Both the position numbers and the translations under genes were made by a program. From positions 744,001-808,000 of the forward strand of contig LARU01000004.1 of assembly GCA_001274695.2 (NCBI GenBank): a stretch of DNA of 64,000 nucleotides, read 5' to 3'. The notes under the pieces are model-generated. The model searched no databases, was not told the DNA's origin, and saw only the letters and a program-made list of their open reading frames with translations. Position 1 is the stretch's first letter. The number at the start of each line of letters is the position of its first letter. This DNA comes from Azoarcus sp. PA01. GTDB taxonomy: Bacteria; Pseudomonadota; Gammaproteobacteria; Burkholderiales; Rhodocyclaceae. Positions 17,898 through 27,270 of the stretch are shown here, piece after piece.

Positions 17898-18329
17898 TCA
17901 GGACTTCGGCCACAGGATCATCTGGGTGCAGCGGAACAGCGCGAGCTTGCGCCCGGTCTCCTCGTCGGTCACGACGGCGTCCCACACCTGCGTGCTCTTC
18001 CCGAGGTGCTGAGCCGTCGCGACACACGCGATGCTGCCGTCCCTGACCGTGCCGAGATGGTTGCTCTTGAGCTCGATCGTCGTGAATGATTCGGCGCCGT
18101 CCGGCAGGTGCGCCATCGTACCGTAGCCGCAGGTGGTATCGGCCAGCGCGACGATGCTCGCCGCGTGGAGAAACTTGTTCGGTGCGAAATGCAGCTGCCT
18201 GACCGGCATCCGGCTGTTGAGCGTGCCCTGCTCCACCGACAGGATTTCGATGCCGAGATAGCCCGGCAGGTATTCGCCGCCGCGCTCGTTGAGCACGTCG
18301 AGTGTCACATCGGGGCGGAGTCGGCTCAT
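17898..18329 (-). CDS. PaaI-type hot-dog thioesterase
   Basis: 143 residues. The hot-dog fold is evident from the central LHFAPNKFLHAASIVALADTTCGYGTM helix region, where the PaaI family keeps its H-G/A and D residues, followed by ELKSNHLGTVRDG. Such enzymes hydrolyse acyl-CoA esters, often aromatic or stalled CoA intermediates, to free CoA. In a window full of CoA-dependent aromatic catabolism this fits a housekeeping role in CoA recycling, but it is not linked to any catabolic operon. Confidence 0.85.
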   Translation of the reverse strand: MSRLRPDVTLDVLNERGGEYLPGYLGIEILSVEQGTLNSRMPVRQLHFAPNKFLHAASIVALADTTCGYGTMAHLPDGAESFTTIELKSNHLGTVRDGSIACVATAQHLGKSTQVWDAVVTDEETGRKLALFRCTQMILWPKS

Positions 18330-18488
18330 TCACTGTCCTTGAGAAGAGGCCCCGGCGACGCGGAGGCCCGGAAATCCGATTGTCTCGATTGTCGCGTGCG
18401 GCCCGCTCTCGAAAAAACGTCGCGCCGCCTCAAGTTTTCTTGTCCCCGTCGGGGGGGCGGAAACGGCAAAGCCGTTTTCTGGCGGCGT

Positions 18489-18701
18489 TCAGAACGGCAG
18501 CCGGCGCCTCGGAGCTTGGGCAGGCTTTTCGCTGCGCGCAGGGGGAGCCGCCTTGACCGGCTTGCGCGGCAGGTTCATCTCGTCGCGCGCGAACCGGACC
18601 TTGCCTTCGAGTTCGCAACCGCGCATGCCCGGCGAACATACCGCGCCCTGCACCCGCTGACAAATTCCCTCCAGATCGTGAGGACAGCTCCACGCACTCA
18701 T
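18489..18701 (-). CDS. Small Cys-containing protein, unknown
   Basis: A 70-residue ORF starting at the ATG at 18701 (GGAG nine bases upstream); an ATG 15 bases further up at 18716 is also possible. The N-terminal half has four Cys in the pattern CPHDLEGIC...VCSPGMRGC, which could bind a metal. The second half is rich in Lys, Arg, Ala and Pro and looks disordered. I know no family. Codon use matches the neighbours, which is the main support that it is real. Confidence 0.5.
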   Translation of the reverse strand: MSAWSCPHDLEGICQRVQGAVCSPGMRGCELEGKVRFARDEMNLPRKPVKAAPPARSEKPAQAPRRRLPF

Positions 18702-18941
18702 GCTCGAACACTCCATTTCCAGTATCGAAGGACCTCGCGGCACGCCCGCGAACAGGGATTTTCGGTTGCCCGGCCCGATTTGCCGAATCGTGCCGCCGTC
18801 GTGGCGGCACGCCACCATCAACATCCGGCCTCCGCTTTGGGACACCAGCCTAGCGCAAGGGGCGCTCCGCCTCAAGGATCGCGCCGGAGAAAAAGTCGGC
18901 GACCACAGGTACCAACGATGACATCGGTCTGCCCGAAACGC

Positions 18942-20846
18942 TCACCGCAACGCCCGGGCGATGAAATGGCGGTGCACGCGAGGGCGCGGCACGCGATCGG
19001 CAAACCAGCTGCGCACGTCTTCGTCGAGACCGATGCCGTGCATGTAGTTGTACAGCGCCTTGTTCAGCGCAACCCCCAGCATGTCGTGGTCGACGCCCGT
19101 CGGGTCGAGGAAACGCACGTCGTTGCGCGCGAACGATGCCGGCGGCAGCGGCGCCAGCGTGACACCGTACCTTTCGGGCTGCTGGCCGACCGGCGAGTGC
19201 ACGGTGCAGGCGAAGCGATGGAAGAACCCGGACTGGATGCAGCCCGCTGCGAAGAGCTGGCGCACGTATTCGAGCGCATCGACGGTGTCCTGCACGGTCT
19301 GGGTCGGAAACCCGTACATCAGGTAAGCGTGGACGAGGATGCCGGCTTCGCTGAAGCCGTGCGTGACGCGCGCGACCTGCTCGACCGAGACGCCTTTGTT
19401 CATGAGTTTGAGCAGGCGGTCCGATGCGACTTCGAGACCGCCGGAGATCGCGATGCAGCCGCTGTCGGCGAGCAGCCGGCACAGCTCGGGCGTGAACGAT
19501 TTTTCGAAGCGGATGTTGCCCCACCACGAGATCGCGCGGCGGCGGTCGAGAAGCTCCTGCGCGAGCGCCTTCAACGCTTTCGGCGGCGCGGCTTCGTCGA
19601 CGAAATGGAAACCCGTCTGGCCGGTCTCGTCGATGATCGCCTCGATGCGGTCGACGAGCGTCGTCGCGGCCACGCCGTCGTAGCGCGAGATGTAGTCGAG
19701 GCTGACGTCGCAGAAGCTGCACTTTTTCCAGTAGCAACCGTGCGCGACGGTGAGCTTGTTCCAGCGCCCGTCCGACCACAGCCGATGCATCGGGTTAAGC
19801 ATGTCGAGGACCGACAGGTAGCGGTCGAGCGGCAACCCGTCCCAGGTCGGCGTGCCGACTTCGGCGAACGCGATGTCGGCTTCGCCGATGTCGATATAAC
19901 GCACCGTCGCATCGTCGTCGCGCACGAACGTGCGCACCAGCCGCTGCCGCGAACGCCTGCCGCCGAGGTGGTCGAGCAGCGCGAGGATCGGGCGCTCGCC
20001 GTCGTCAAGCGTCACGTAGTCGAAATAGTCGAACACCCGCGGCTCGCTCAGTTCGCGCAGCTCGGTATTCACGAATCCGCCGCCCAGGACCGTGACGATC
20101 GCCGGATCGTGTTGCTTGATCGCCTGCGCGATGCGAAACGCCGCGTACACCGCACCCGGGAACGGCACCGACAGCAGCACGAGCTGCGGCGCATGGCGGG
20201 CGATCGCCTCGAGGGTCAGCGCCCGCAGCGTGCGGTCGACGAGATTGAGCGGCGCCGCGAGGGCTTCGGCAAGCGGATCGAACGTTGGCTGGCTCTGCGC
20301 CAGCGATTCGGCGTAGCGCACGAACTCGAAGCGCGGGTCGACGGCCTCGCGCAGCACGTCGGCGACGTCGTTCAGATACAGCGTCGCCAAGTGCCGCGCG
20401 CGGTCCTGCAACCCGAGCGCACCGAACGCCCACGCGAGCGGATCGCCTCCGTCCGGATCGACATAGACGTCGAGCGCGTCGAAGCGCGAACCTTCGGGCA
20501 GGAAGCTGCGCCCGGCGATGCGGTGCGCGACAGTCGGATCGCGTCCCTGCAGGAACGCGATCGCCGGTCCGATCGTCGTCCGGTAGCGGTCGAACTGCGC
20601 GACGAAAGCCTGCACGCGTGGCGGGCGTTCGCGTTCGGGCGTCGCTTCGATGCCGTCGCGGATCGCCGTGAGCCCGTCAGCGGAAAACAGCTCTAGCACG
20701 AGCGCCAGCGCAAGATCCTCCTGCACCGCGTCGATGCCGCGCGAACGCAGGAAGCCGGTCAGGTACGCGGTGGACGGGTACGGCGTGTTGAGTTGCGTCA
20801 TCGGCGGAATCACCGACAAAACGCGCAAGGAGGTGTCTGAAATCAT
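18942..20846 (-). CDS. B12-binding-domain radical SAM protein
   Basis: 634 residues. An N-terminal cobalamin-binding-like region (about 1-330) contains a VTVLGGGFVNTE segment. A radical SAM core follows with the cluster motif C-Y-W-K-K-C-S-F-C, that is C-X4-C-X2-C instead of the common C-X3-C-X2-C, a variant I recall in some B12-dependent members. GGLEVASDRLLKLMNKG and MYGFPTQT are typical core elements. The family includes methyltransferases and ring-forming enzymes; the reaction here is unknown. The ATG at 20846 lacks an obvious Shine-Dalgarno. It is divergent from the pyruvyl transferase gene (175-bp gap). Confidence 0.85.
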   Translation of the reverse strand: MISDTSLRVLSVIPPMTQLNTPYPSTAYLTGFLRSRGIDAVQEDLALALVLELFSADGLTAIRDGIEATPERERPPRVQAFVAQFDRYRTTIGPAIAFLQGRDPTVAHRIAGRSFLPEGSRFDALDVYVDPDGGDPLAWAFGALGLQDRARHLATLYLNDVADVLREAVDPRFEFVRYAESLAQSQPTFDPLAEALAAPLNLVDRTLRALTLEAIARHAPQLVLLSVPFPGAVYAAFRIAQAIKQHDPAIVTVLGGGFVNTELRELSEPRVFDYFDYVTLDDGERPILALLDHLGGRRSRQRLVRTFVRDDDATVRYIDIGEADIAFAEVGTPTWDGLPLDRYLSVLDMLNPMHRLWSDGRWNKLTVAHGCYWKKCSFCDVSLDYISRYDGVAATTLVDRIEAIIDETGQTGFHFVDEAAPPKALKALAQELLDRRRAISWWGNIRFEKSFTPELCRLLADSGCIAISGGLEVASDRLLKLMNKGVSVEQVARVTHGFSEAGILVHAYLMYGFPTQTVQDTVDALEYVRQLFAAGCIQSGFFHRFACTVHSPVGQQPERYGVTLAPLPPASFARNDVRFLDPTGVDHDMLGVALNKALYNYMHGIGLDEDVRSWFADRVPRPRVHRHFIARALR

Positions 20847-21021
20847 GGCAGGAGAGCCTGTCGGGAGGACCGGATCGGTAACCGGGTCGCGAGGGACGCG
20901 CGCCGACGACTGCGACCGGCATGATCCTTCGGAAATCGCCGCAAGGTTTGCGCTGGGCTCGGGCCGCACATTCTAGAGGCAATCATTGCGCCCTGACAGC
21001 GCGCAGCGAAAGGAGACAGTG

Positions 21022-22263
21022 GTGGCAGGAAGTCAGGTCGTTCCCCCGCCGCAGACAGACATCGTGACAATCCTGTTCGGCGCGTTCGACCGCCACAACT
21101 TCGGCGACCTGCTGTTTCCGCACATCGTCGCCGCGATGCTCAACGACCGGAATCCGGTGTTCGCCGGCCTCGTCGACACCGATCTGCGGCATTTCGGCGG
21201 GCACGCGATCCGCGCGATCGGGCCACTCGCGGCGTCCTGCGGTGAGCGCCCCGTCAAGCTCATCCACGTCGGCGGCGAGATTCTCACGTGTGGCGCGTGG
21301 CACGCCGCGGTGATGCTGCTCCCGCTGCGGGACGCGCACGCAGTCGTCGCCCGCCTCGACCGGTGCCCGGAAGAGGCCTTGGAATGGGCACTGGAATGGA
21401 CGCAGCGCCGGCTTGGCACGCGGGCGTTCGCGCCGTATTGCGTGCCGCGCGATCTTTTCCCCGGTGCTCGCGTGATCTACAACGCCGTCGGCGGCGCGGG
21501 CTTTGGCGAGTGCGACGAGGCAATGCGCGCCGAAGTCCTCGCGAATCTTCGCGCTGCCGAGGTGGTCGGGGTGCGGGACCGCGAGACGCTCGCGCAGCTC
21601 GCCGCGGCAGGCCGCCCCGCCCGGCTCGTGCCCGACTCCGCGGTCATGGTCGCGGCGCTGTTCGGTGAGCGCATTGCCCGGCACGCACGCGTCGGCGAAG
21701 TCGCGCAGATCCGCGCGGCGTTCCCGCAAGGGTATCTCGCGATGCAGTTCAGCGCCGACTTCGGCGACGACGCCACGCTCGACGCAATCGCCGCCGGGCT
21801 CGAACAAAGCGCGCGCTCGAGCGGTTACGGCGTCGCACTGTTTCGCGCCGGCGCGGCGCCGTGGCACGACGACATGGCCTGCTACGCGCGGCTCGCCGCG
21901 CGCCTGCGGGCGACACCGGTGAGGATTGTCGAATCGCTCGACATCTGGGACATTTGCGCGCTGATCGCGGCGAGTCGCGGCTACTGCGGCAGCAGCTTGC
22001 ACGGCCGGATCGTCGCAATGGCTTTCGCGCTGCCGCGCGTCAACCTGCTCCACCCGGCCGCAGACGGGCGGCCCGGCAAGCCGGCAGCGTTCGCCGCGAC
22101 GTGGGAGCCACCGCAAGTGCGTGCGACAGTCGCAGTGGACGACCTCGCCGATGGCATCAGCAACGCGTTGAACGCCGACCCGGAGCGGCTGCGGCAGACC
22201 GCGCGCGAACTCGTCGAACGCTATCGCAGCGAGTTCGACGCAACCCGGCAGCGGCTCGGATGA
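21022..22263 (+). CDS. Polysaccharide pyruvyl transferase family protein
   Basis: 413 residues counted from the GTG at 21022, chosen because AGGAGA lies 5 bases upstream. The N-terminal GAFDRHNFGDLLFPHIV is the family signature and the C-terminal half has the GYCGSSLHGRIVAMAFALP motif. These enzymes move pyruvate from phosphoenolpyruvate onto sugars of exopolysaccharides or cell-wall polymers; distant members do other transfers, such as CsaB-like ones. No glycan cluster is nearby. The divergent radical SAM gene is the only apparent partner, so the role is open. Confidence 0.82.
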   Translation: MAGSQVVPPPQTDIVTILFGAFDRHNFGDLLFPHIVAAMLNDRNPVFAGLVDTDLRHFGGHAIRAIGPLAASCGERPVKLIHVGGEILTCGAWHAAVMLLPLRDAHAVVARLDRCPEEALEWALEWTQRRLGTRAFAPYCVPRDLFPGARVIYNAVGGAGFGECDEAMRAEVLANLRAAEVVGVRDRETLAQLAAAGRPARLVPDSAVMVAALFGERIARHARVGEVAQIRAAFPQGYLAMQFSADFGDDATLDAIAAGLEQSARSSGYGVALFRAGAAPWHDDMACYARLAARLRATPVRIVESLDIWDICALIAASRGYCGSSLHGRIVAMAFALPRVNLLHPAADGRPGKPAAFAATWEPPQVRATVAVDDLADGISNALNADPERLRQTARELVERYRSEFDATRQRLG

Positions 22264-22327
22264 AGCGAGCGGTGCGGGGTCTCAAGAAACAGCTTCCATT
22301 CGCCATTATTGGCTCGTCAGCTAATTA

Positions 22328-22388
22328 CCGTTCGGGCTGAGCTTGTCGAAGCCCTGGCAGCGCCCTTCGACAGGCTCAGGGCGAACGG
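22328..22388. repeat. Dispersed palindromic repeat, copy 3
   Basis: Full-length copy: CCGTTCGGGCTGAGC, inner TGTCGAAG...CTTCGACA, and GGGCGAACGG. It lies between the convergent pyruvyl transferase and acyl-CoA dehydrogenase genes, and could act as a bidirectional terminator. Confidence 0.85.
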
Positions 22389-22441
22389 CCTCGGCTGTTT
22401 CTCCGTCTCGGTTTACCTCGCCACGGCGGGGCTTACTTCGC

Positions 22442-24232
22442 TCAGAAGGCAGCAGGGTCGAAGCGGATCAGCGGCCCGCCGGCTTCCCGCACCGCCTGCG
22501 AGCACGCTGCCGCCTGCGGGCCGAAGCTTGCGATGTAGAAACGTGCGAGCTCGACGAGGCTCGCGAAGTAGACCGGGTCGCCTTGGCCAGCCGCGAGCCG
22601 TCGCCGTGCGGCGAGCGCGACGCGGGCCATCTGCCACGCGCCGCACGCGATGCCGAGCAGATGCAGGAACGGCACTGCGCCGGCGAGCACTTCGGCAAAG
22701 CGTTCCTTGCCGTTCGCGAGCACCCACTCGGCCGCCCGTTCGACGGCGACGATGCTGTCGGCAAATCGGTCGGCAAGCGACGCCAGTTCAGCGTCTTCGC
22801 GCAGCGCATCGGCAGTTGCGTGCAGATCGACGATCAGTTCGCGCAGCGTCTCGCCGCCTTCGCGCAGGATCTTGCGGCCGATCAGGTCGTTCGCCTGGAT
22901 GCCGGTCGTGCCTTCGTAGATCGTGATGATGCGCGCATCGCGGGCGAACTGCGCGATGCCGGTCTCCTCGACGAAGCCCATGCCGCCGAACACCTGGATC
23001 GCATCGCTGCAGACCTGCTGGCCGACTTCGGTGCACCAGCCTTTCGCGACCGGCATCAGCAGGTCGACGTAACGCCGGCATTTGGCGGCGAACGCGGCGT
23101 CCGGATGATGCTCGGCGACGTCGAACCAGCCGGCGGCGGTGTACAGCAGCGCGCGCATCGCCATGACTCGCGCGCGCATCGACAGCAGCATGCGCTTGAC
23201 GTCGGGGTGATGGAGGATCGGCTGGCCGGCCTCGCCGGTGATCGCGTCGCGCCCCTGCACGCGTTCGCGCGCATAGCCGAGCGCGAGCTGGTAAGCACGT
23301 TCGCCGAGCCCGGCCCCCTGCACGCCGACGCCGAAGCGCGCCTCGTTCATCATGATGAACATCGTCTCGAGGCCGCGGTTCGGCGCGCCGACGAGCCAGC
23401 CAACCGCCCCGCCGGCGTCGCCGTAGCTCATCGTGCAGGTCGGGCTGCCATGGATGCCGAGCTTGTGCTCGATCGCGATGCAGCGCACGTCGTTCCTCGC
23501 GCCCGGATTGCCGTCGGCGTCGAGCAGGAATTTCGGCACGAGGAACAGCGACAACCCTTTGACGCCCGCCGGCGCGTCGGGCAGGCGGGCGAGCACGAGG
23601 TGGACGATGTTGCTCGTCAGTTCGTGCTCGCCGTACGAGATGAAGATCTTCTGGCCGAACACGCGAAAGCTGCCGTCGGCGGCAGGCTCGGCGCGCGTGC
23701 GCGTTGCGGCGAGGTCGGAGCCCGCCTGCGGTTCGGTGAGGTTCATCGTGCTGCCCCACTCGCCGCTGACGACCTTGGGCAGCCAGGTCTGCTTGAGCTC
23801 GTCGCTCGCGGCGATCAGCAAGGCTTCGGCCTGGCCGACATTCAGCTGCGGCAGCATCGCGAACGCCATGTTCGTTGCGAACCACATCTCCCACACCGGC
23901 GTCGATACGAGCTTCGGCAGGCCCTGTCCGCCGAATTCCGGCGGCAGCGACAGGCCGGTCCAGCCGGCTTCGACGAAGCGGTCCCACGCCTCTTGCCAGC
24001 CGTCGGGCGTGACGACGCGCCCGTCAGCGTCGAGCCGGCAGCCCTGCATGTCGCCCGGGAAATTGATCGGCGCGAGCACGCCGGCGGCGAACTTGCCGGC
24101 TTCGATGAGGATCGCCTCGACAACGTCCGGCATCGCGTCCTCGAATCCGGGCAGCGCAGAAACCGCGTCCTGGCCGGCGAGCTCCCGCAGGATGAAGTGC
24201 ATGTCGCGCAGCGGCGCAGCGTAGTCGTGCAT
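22442..24232 (-). CDS. Acyl-CoA dehydrogenase (FadE-type, long form)
   Basis: 596 residues. The acyl-CoA dehydrogenase domains are clear: MNLTEPQAGSDLAATRTRA for FAD and substrate, and IYEGTTGIQANDLIGRK with the Glu expected to act as catalytic base. About 130 extra C-terminal residues form the helical extension seen in the long bacterial enzymes. It should make the 2-enoyl-CoA from an arylpropionyl-CoA, the first oxidation in side-chain shortening. The ATG at 24232 follows AGGAG; the upstream in-frame codons are not better. It is the last gene of the minus-strand operon that starts at 30284. Confidence 0.88.
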   Translation of the reverse strand: MHDYAAPLRDMHFILRELAGQDAVSALPGFEDAMPDVVEAILIEAGKFAAGVLAPINFPGDMQGCRLDADGRVVTPDGWQEAWDRFVEAGWTGLSLPPEFGGQGLPKLVSTPVWEMWFATNMAFAMLPQLNVGQAEALLIAASDELKQTWLPKVVSGEWGSTMNLTEPQAGSDLAATRTRAEPAADGSFRVFGQKIFISYGEHELTSNIVHLVLARLPDAPAGVKGLSLFLVPKFLLDADGNPGARNDVRCIAIEHKLGIHGSPTCTMSYGDAGGAVGWLVGAPNRGLETMFIMMNEARFGVGVQGAGLGERAYQLALGYARERVQGRDAITGEAGQPILHHPDVKRMLLSMRARVMAMRALLYTAAGWFDVAEHHPDAAFAAKCRRYVDLLMPVAKGWCTEVGQQVCSDAIQVFGGMGFVEETGIAQFARDARIITIYEGTTGIQANDLIGRKILREGGETLRELIVDLHATADALREDAELASLADRFADSIVAVERAAEWVLANGKERFAEVLAGAVPFLHLLGIACGAWQMARVALAARRRLAAGQGDPVYFASLVELARFYIASFGPQAAACSQAVREAGGPLIRFDPAAF

Positions 24233-24275
24233 GGTGGCAACTCCTGCCGGCGCAGGGCCGGCCAAACGGGCTCAG

Positions 24276-24388
24276 GGAAGCGCTGATTTATTCCGTTCAC
24301 CCTGAGCTTGTCGAAGGGCATTCCCTGCAACAACAAGGGCTTCGACAGGCTCAGCCCGAACGGTTTTGATTTATTAATCAGCGCTTCC
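24276..24388. repeat. Dispersed palindromic repeat nested in an outer inverted repeat
   Basis: Core copy (24293-24363) with CCGTTCACCCTGAGCTTGTC and TTCGACAGGCTCAGCCC arms, variant inside. It is enclosed by an outer pair GGAAGCGCTGATT (24276-24288) and AATCAGCGCTTCC (24376-24388), the right arm abutting the stop codon of the short-chain dehydrogenase. A long cruciform or RNA hairpin would form between the two genes. Confidence 0.8.
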
Positions 24389-25156
24389 TTAGCGGGGCGC
24401 GAGGCGGATCGCGCCGTCGAGGCGGATCGTCTCGCCGTTGAGCATCGCGTTCTCGACGATCTGGCGCGCGAGCTGCGCGTATTCGGCCGGCTCGCCGAGG
24501 CGCGGCGGAAACGGCACGGCTTCGCCGAGCGAGCGCTGCACGTCTTCGGGCAGACCCTGCATCATCGGCGTCAGGAACAGGCCCGGCGCGATTGTCACGA
24601 CGCGGATGCCGAAACGCGCGAGTTCGCGCGCGATCGGCAGCGTCATCGACACGATGCCGCCTTTCGACGCAGCGTAGCCGGCCTGGCCGATCTGGCCGTC
24701 ATACGCGGCGATCGACGCGGTGTTGATGATCACGCCGCGCTCGCCGCCGGCGTTCGCCTCGCCGTTCGACATCGCGTCGGACGCGAGCCGGATCATGTTG
24801 AAAGTGCCCACCAGGTTGATATTGACGATGCGCGCGAACATGTCGAGCGGATGGGGGCCGTCGCGGCCGAGCACTTTCGCCGCGCTGCCGATGCCGGCGC
24901 AGTTGACGAGCCCGTTGAGCGCGCCGAAGCGTTCGATGGCGAGCTCGACGCAGCCACGCGCATCGGCATCCGACGCGACGTCGGTGCGGTGAAACCCCGC
25001 ACGGGCGCCGAGCTCATCGGCGAGTTTTTCCCCGCCGACGCCGTTCAGGTCCGCGATGACGACATTCGCGCCCGCAGCGTGGAACGCGCGCGCCGTCGCT
25101 TCGCCGAGCCCCGACGCACCTCCGGTGACGATAAAAGTGCTGCTTTCGAGTTTCAT
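24389..25156 (-). CDS. Short-chain 3-hydroxyacyl-CoA dehydrogenase (HSD10-like)
   Basis: 255 residues, classical SDR: dinucleotide motif TGGASGLG at about 11-18, NNAG equivalent (NCAG), catalytic Ser in [11 protein letters not shown] and Y-x-x-x-K in GYAASKGG. The C-terminal ending [31 protein letters not shown] is typical of HSD10/type II 3-hydroxyacyl-CoA dehydrogenases. It should oxidise the 3-hydroxyacyl-CoA to 3-oxoacyl-CoA with NAD. It lies between the thiolase and dehydrogenase genes of the beta-oxidation operon. Confidence 0.9.
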   Translation of the reverse strand: MKLESSTFIVTGGASGLGEATARAFHAAGANVVIADLNGVGGEKLADELGARAGFHRTDVASDADARGCVELAIERFGALNGLVNCAGIGSAAKVLGRDGPHPLDMFARIVNINLVGTFNMIRLASDAMSNGEANAGGERGVIINTASIAAYDGQIGQAGYAASKGGIVSMTLPIARELARFGIRVVTIAPGLFLTPMMQGLPEDVQRSLGEAVPFPPRLGEPAEYAQLARQIVENAMLNGETIRLDGAIRLAPR

Positions 25157-25187
25157 CGTTTTTTCCCCTTTTCCTGCCGCCGGTGAC

Positions 25188-26453
25188 TCAGCCGACGTTC
25201 TCGACGACGATCGCGACGCCCTGGCCGCCGCCGCAGCACGCCGACGACACGCCGAACTGCAGCTTCGCTGCCTGCAGCTCGCGCGCGACGGTTGTCGTCA
25301 GTCGCACGCCGGACGCACCCAGCGGATGGCCGATCGCGATCGCCCCGCCATGGACGTTCGTCTTGTCGCGATCGAGCCCCAGCTCGCGTTCGCACGCGAG
25401 GTACTGAGCGCCGAACGCTTCGTTGATCTCGATGCGTCCCAGGTCGCCGACAGTGAGGCCGGCTTTCGCCGCTGCGGCGCGGATCGCCGGCGCCGGGCCG
25501 ATACCCATGATCTCCGGCGGCACGGCGACCGACGCGCCGGCGACGATGCGCGCGAGCGGCCGGACGCCGTGCGCGCGCACCCAGTCGCCGTGCGCGACGA
25601 TCACCGCCGCGGCGCCATCGACGATCGCCGAGCTGTTGCCGCCGGTCTGCACGCCGCCGAACGCGGGTTTGAGCTTCTGCAGCGCGTCGAACGACGTCGG
25701 GCGGACATGGCCGTCGCGCTCGCATACTTCGGCCCGGTCGGCGAGCTTCAGCGAGCGGGCGTTGTAACCCTCCAGTTCCCATTTCGCATTGACGACCGGC
25801 GCGACTTCGCCTGCGAACCAGCCCGACTCCCACGCGGCGACGGCGCGGGCGAAGCTCTGCGCGGCGAAGCGGTCGACCTCGTCGCGCGAAATGCCGTAGC
25901 GCTTGGCGAGGTTCTCCGCGGTGTCGCCCATGCTTGCGCCGGGCGCGGTGTCCTTCGTCGCTTCCCACAGAAAGTCGCGGAAATCGAGCTGGCCCATGCG
26001 GAAACCCGCGCGGTGCGTGTAGGCGGCGATCGGGTTGCGCGACATCGATTCGGTGCCCACACACAGCGCGACTTTCGCCTTGCCGAGCGTGATCTGGTCG
26101 GCGGCGGCGATGATCGTCTCGAAGCCGGTACCGCACAGGCGCTGCACGAGCAATGCCGGCACCGACGGGTCGACGCCCGAATAGAGACCAATATGGCGCG
26201 GCAGGAAATACGCGTCGAAACTCGCCTGCGCCATGTTGCCGGCGACGATCGCGTCGATCTCGGTGGCCGGCACGCCGCTTTTCTCGAACAATGCGCGTGC
26301 GGCAAAAATCCCGAGGTCGGTCGGCGAAACGTCGCGCAGCACGCCGTTGTAGTCGGCGAAAGGCGTGCGGCTGCCGGCGACGAGCCAGATGTCATCGTAG
26401 CCCGCGGCATGGGCCGCGGCTTGCGACGCGGCGTAGGAATTCGTCATGTTCAT
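25188..26453 (-). CDS. Acetyl-CoA C-acyltransferase (thiolase)
   Basis: 421 residues with all thiolase landmarks: nucleophile C107 in [18 protein letters not shown] with the active-site His, and CCGGGQG with the second Cys near the end. It should cleave 3-oxo-3-arylpropionyl-CoA with CoA to an aroyl-CoA plus acetyl-CoA. Its start overlaps the enoyl-CoA hydratase stop by 4 bp (26450-26453). An alternative Met three codons in is also possible. Placement in a complete beta-oxidation operon next to benzoyl-CoA genes supports the arylpropionate role. Confidence 0.92.
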   Translation of the reverse strand: MNMTNSYAASQAAAHAAGYDDIWLVAGSRTPFADYNGVLRDVSPTDLGIFAARALFEKSGVPATEIDAIVAGNMAQASFDAYFLPRHIGLYSGVDPSVPALLVQRLCGTGFETIIAAADQITLGKAKVALCVGTESMSRNPIAAYTHRAGFRMGQLDFRDFLWEATKDTAPGASMGDTAENLAKRYGISRDEVDRFAAQSFARAVAAWESGWFAGEVAPVVNAKWELEGYNARSLKLADRAEVCERDGHVRPTSFDALQKLKPAFGGVQTGGNSSAIVDGAAAVIVAHGDWVRAHGVRPLARIVAGASVAVPPEIMGIGPAPAIRAAAAKAGLTVGDLGRIEINEAFGAQYLACERELGLDRDKTNVHGGAIAIGHPLGASGVRLTTTVARELQAAKLQFGVSSACCGGGQGVAIVVENVG

Positions 26454-27220
26454 CGCTGTGCTCCCTGGCCTTTGCGCTGCAGGAACTGGCCGATGCGCTC
26501 GGCGACTTCCGGGCCGGTCTGCGTGACCGCGGCGGTCAGCGACTCGACGAAGAAGCCGTCGTCGGCCGCCATGTTCTCGATGCGGGCGATCGACGTGACC
26601 ATCGCCCAGTTCGCCATCGGGGCGTTTTCGGCAATCCGCCGGGCGAGCTGCTGCGCCTTCGCGAGCGCTTCGCCGGGGCCGACGAGGTAATGCGACAGGC
26701 CGAGGCGCTGGCCTTCGTCGGCATCGAGGATGCGTCCGGTCAGCATCATCTCGCCCATCCGCCCCGCGCCGATGATCCGCGCGACGCGCACCGAGCCGCC
26801 TCCGCCGACGAAAATGCCGTGGCGCCCTTCGGGGAGCTGGTAGATCGTGTTCGGCTCGGCGACGCGCACGTGAGTCGCAGCCGCGAGCTCGAGCCCGCCG
26901 CCGATCACCGCACCGTGCAGCGCGGCGACGACCGGAACGCCGCCGTTCTGGACGCGGCTGAACACGCGGTGCCAGCCCTGCGAGTGCTTCATGACGCCGA
27001 AAGGCTCGCGGTGCTGGTGCTCGGTCAGGTCGAGCCCGGCGCAGAAATGCTCGCCCTCGCCGGCCAGCACGATCGCCCGCGCGCCGTCGGGGACGGTCGC
27101 GAAAGCTTCGTCGATCGCGGCCAGCAGGCGGTCACTGATCGCGTTGCGCTTGGCGGGGCGCGCCAGCGTGATGGTGTAGATGTCGTCCTCATGCGAGGTT
27201 CTTACCAGTTGTTCGCTCAT
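26450..27220 (-). CDS. Enoyl-CoA hydratase (crotonase family)
   Basis: 256 residues. The crotonase fold is plain: FCAGLDL at about 60-66 (oxyanion loop) and GAVIGGGLELAAATH at about 102-116. The Glu pair of standard hydratases is not both obvious; LPEGRHGIFVGGGGSVRV lies where the second acid sits. It should hydrate the aryl-acryloyl-CoA double bond. I took the ATG at 27220; an ATG 24 bases upstream with a GGAG site is an alternative. It overlaps the thiolase gene by 4 bp. Confidence 0.88.
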   Translation of the reverse strand: MSEQLVRTSHEDDIYTITLARPAKRNAISDRLLAAIDEAFATVPDGARAIVLAGEGEHFCAGLDLTEHQHREPFGVMKHSQGWHRVFSRVQNGGVPVVAALHGAVIGGGLELAAATHVRVAEPNTIYQLPEGRHGIFVGGGGSVRVARIIGAGRMGEMMLTGRILDADEGQRLGLSHYLVGPGEALAKAQQLARRIAENAPMANWAMVTSIARIENMAADDGFFVESLTAAVTQTGPEVAERIGQFLQRKGQGAQR

Positions 27221-27270
27221 CAGGGTGATCCTTTCGTGATTCATGCCGAAGTTCTCCGGTCGGCGTCCGG

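Noticed and set aside
18108..20696. 862-residue plus-strand ORF
   Set aside because: Antisense to the thioesterase and radical SAM genes, with no recognisable domain.
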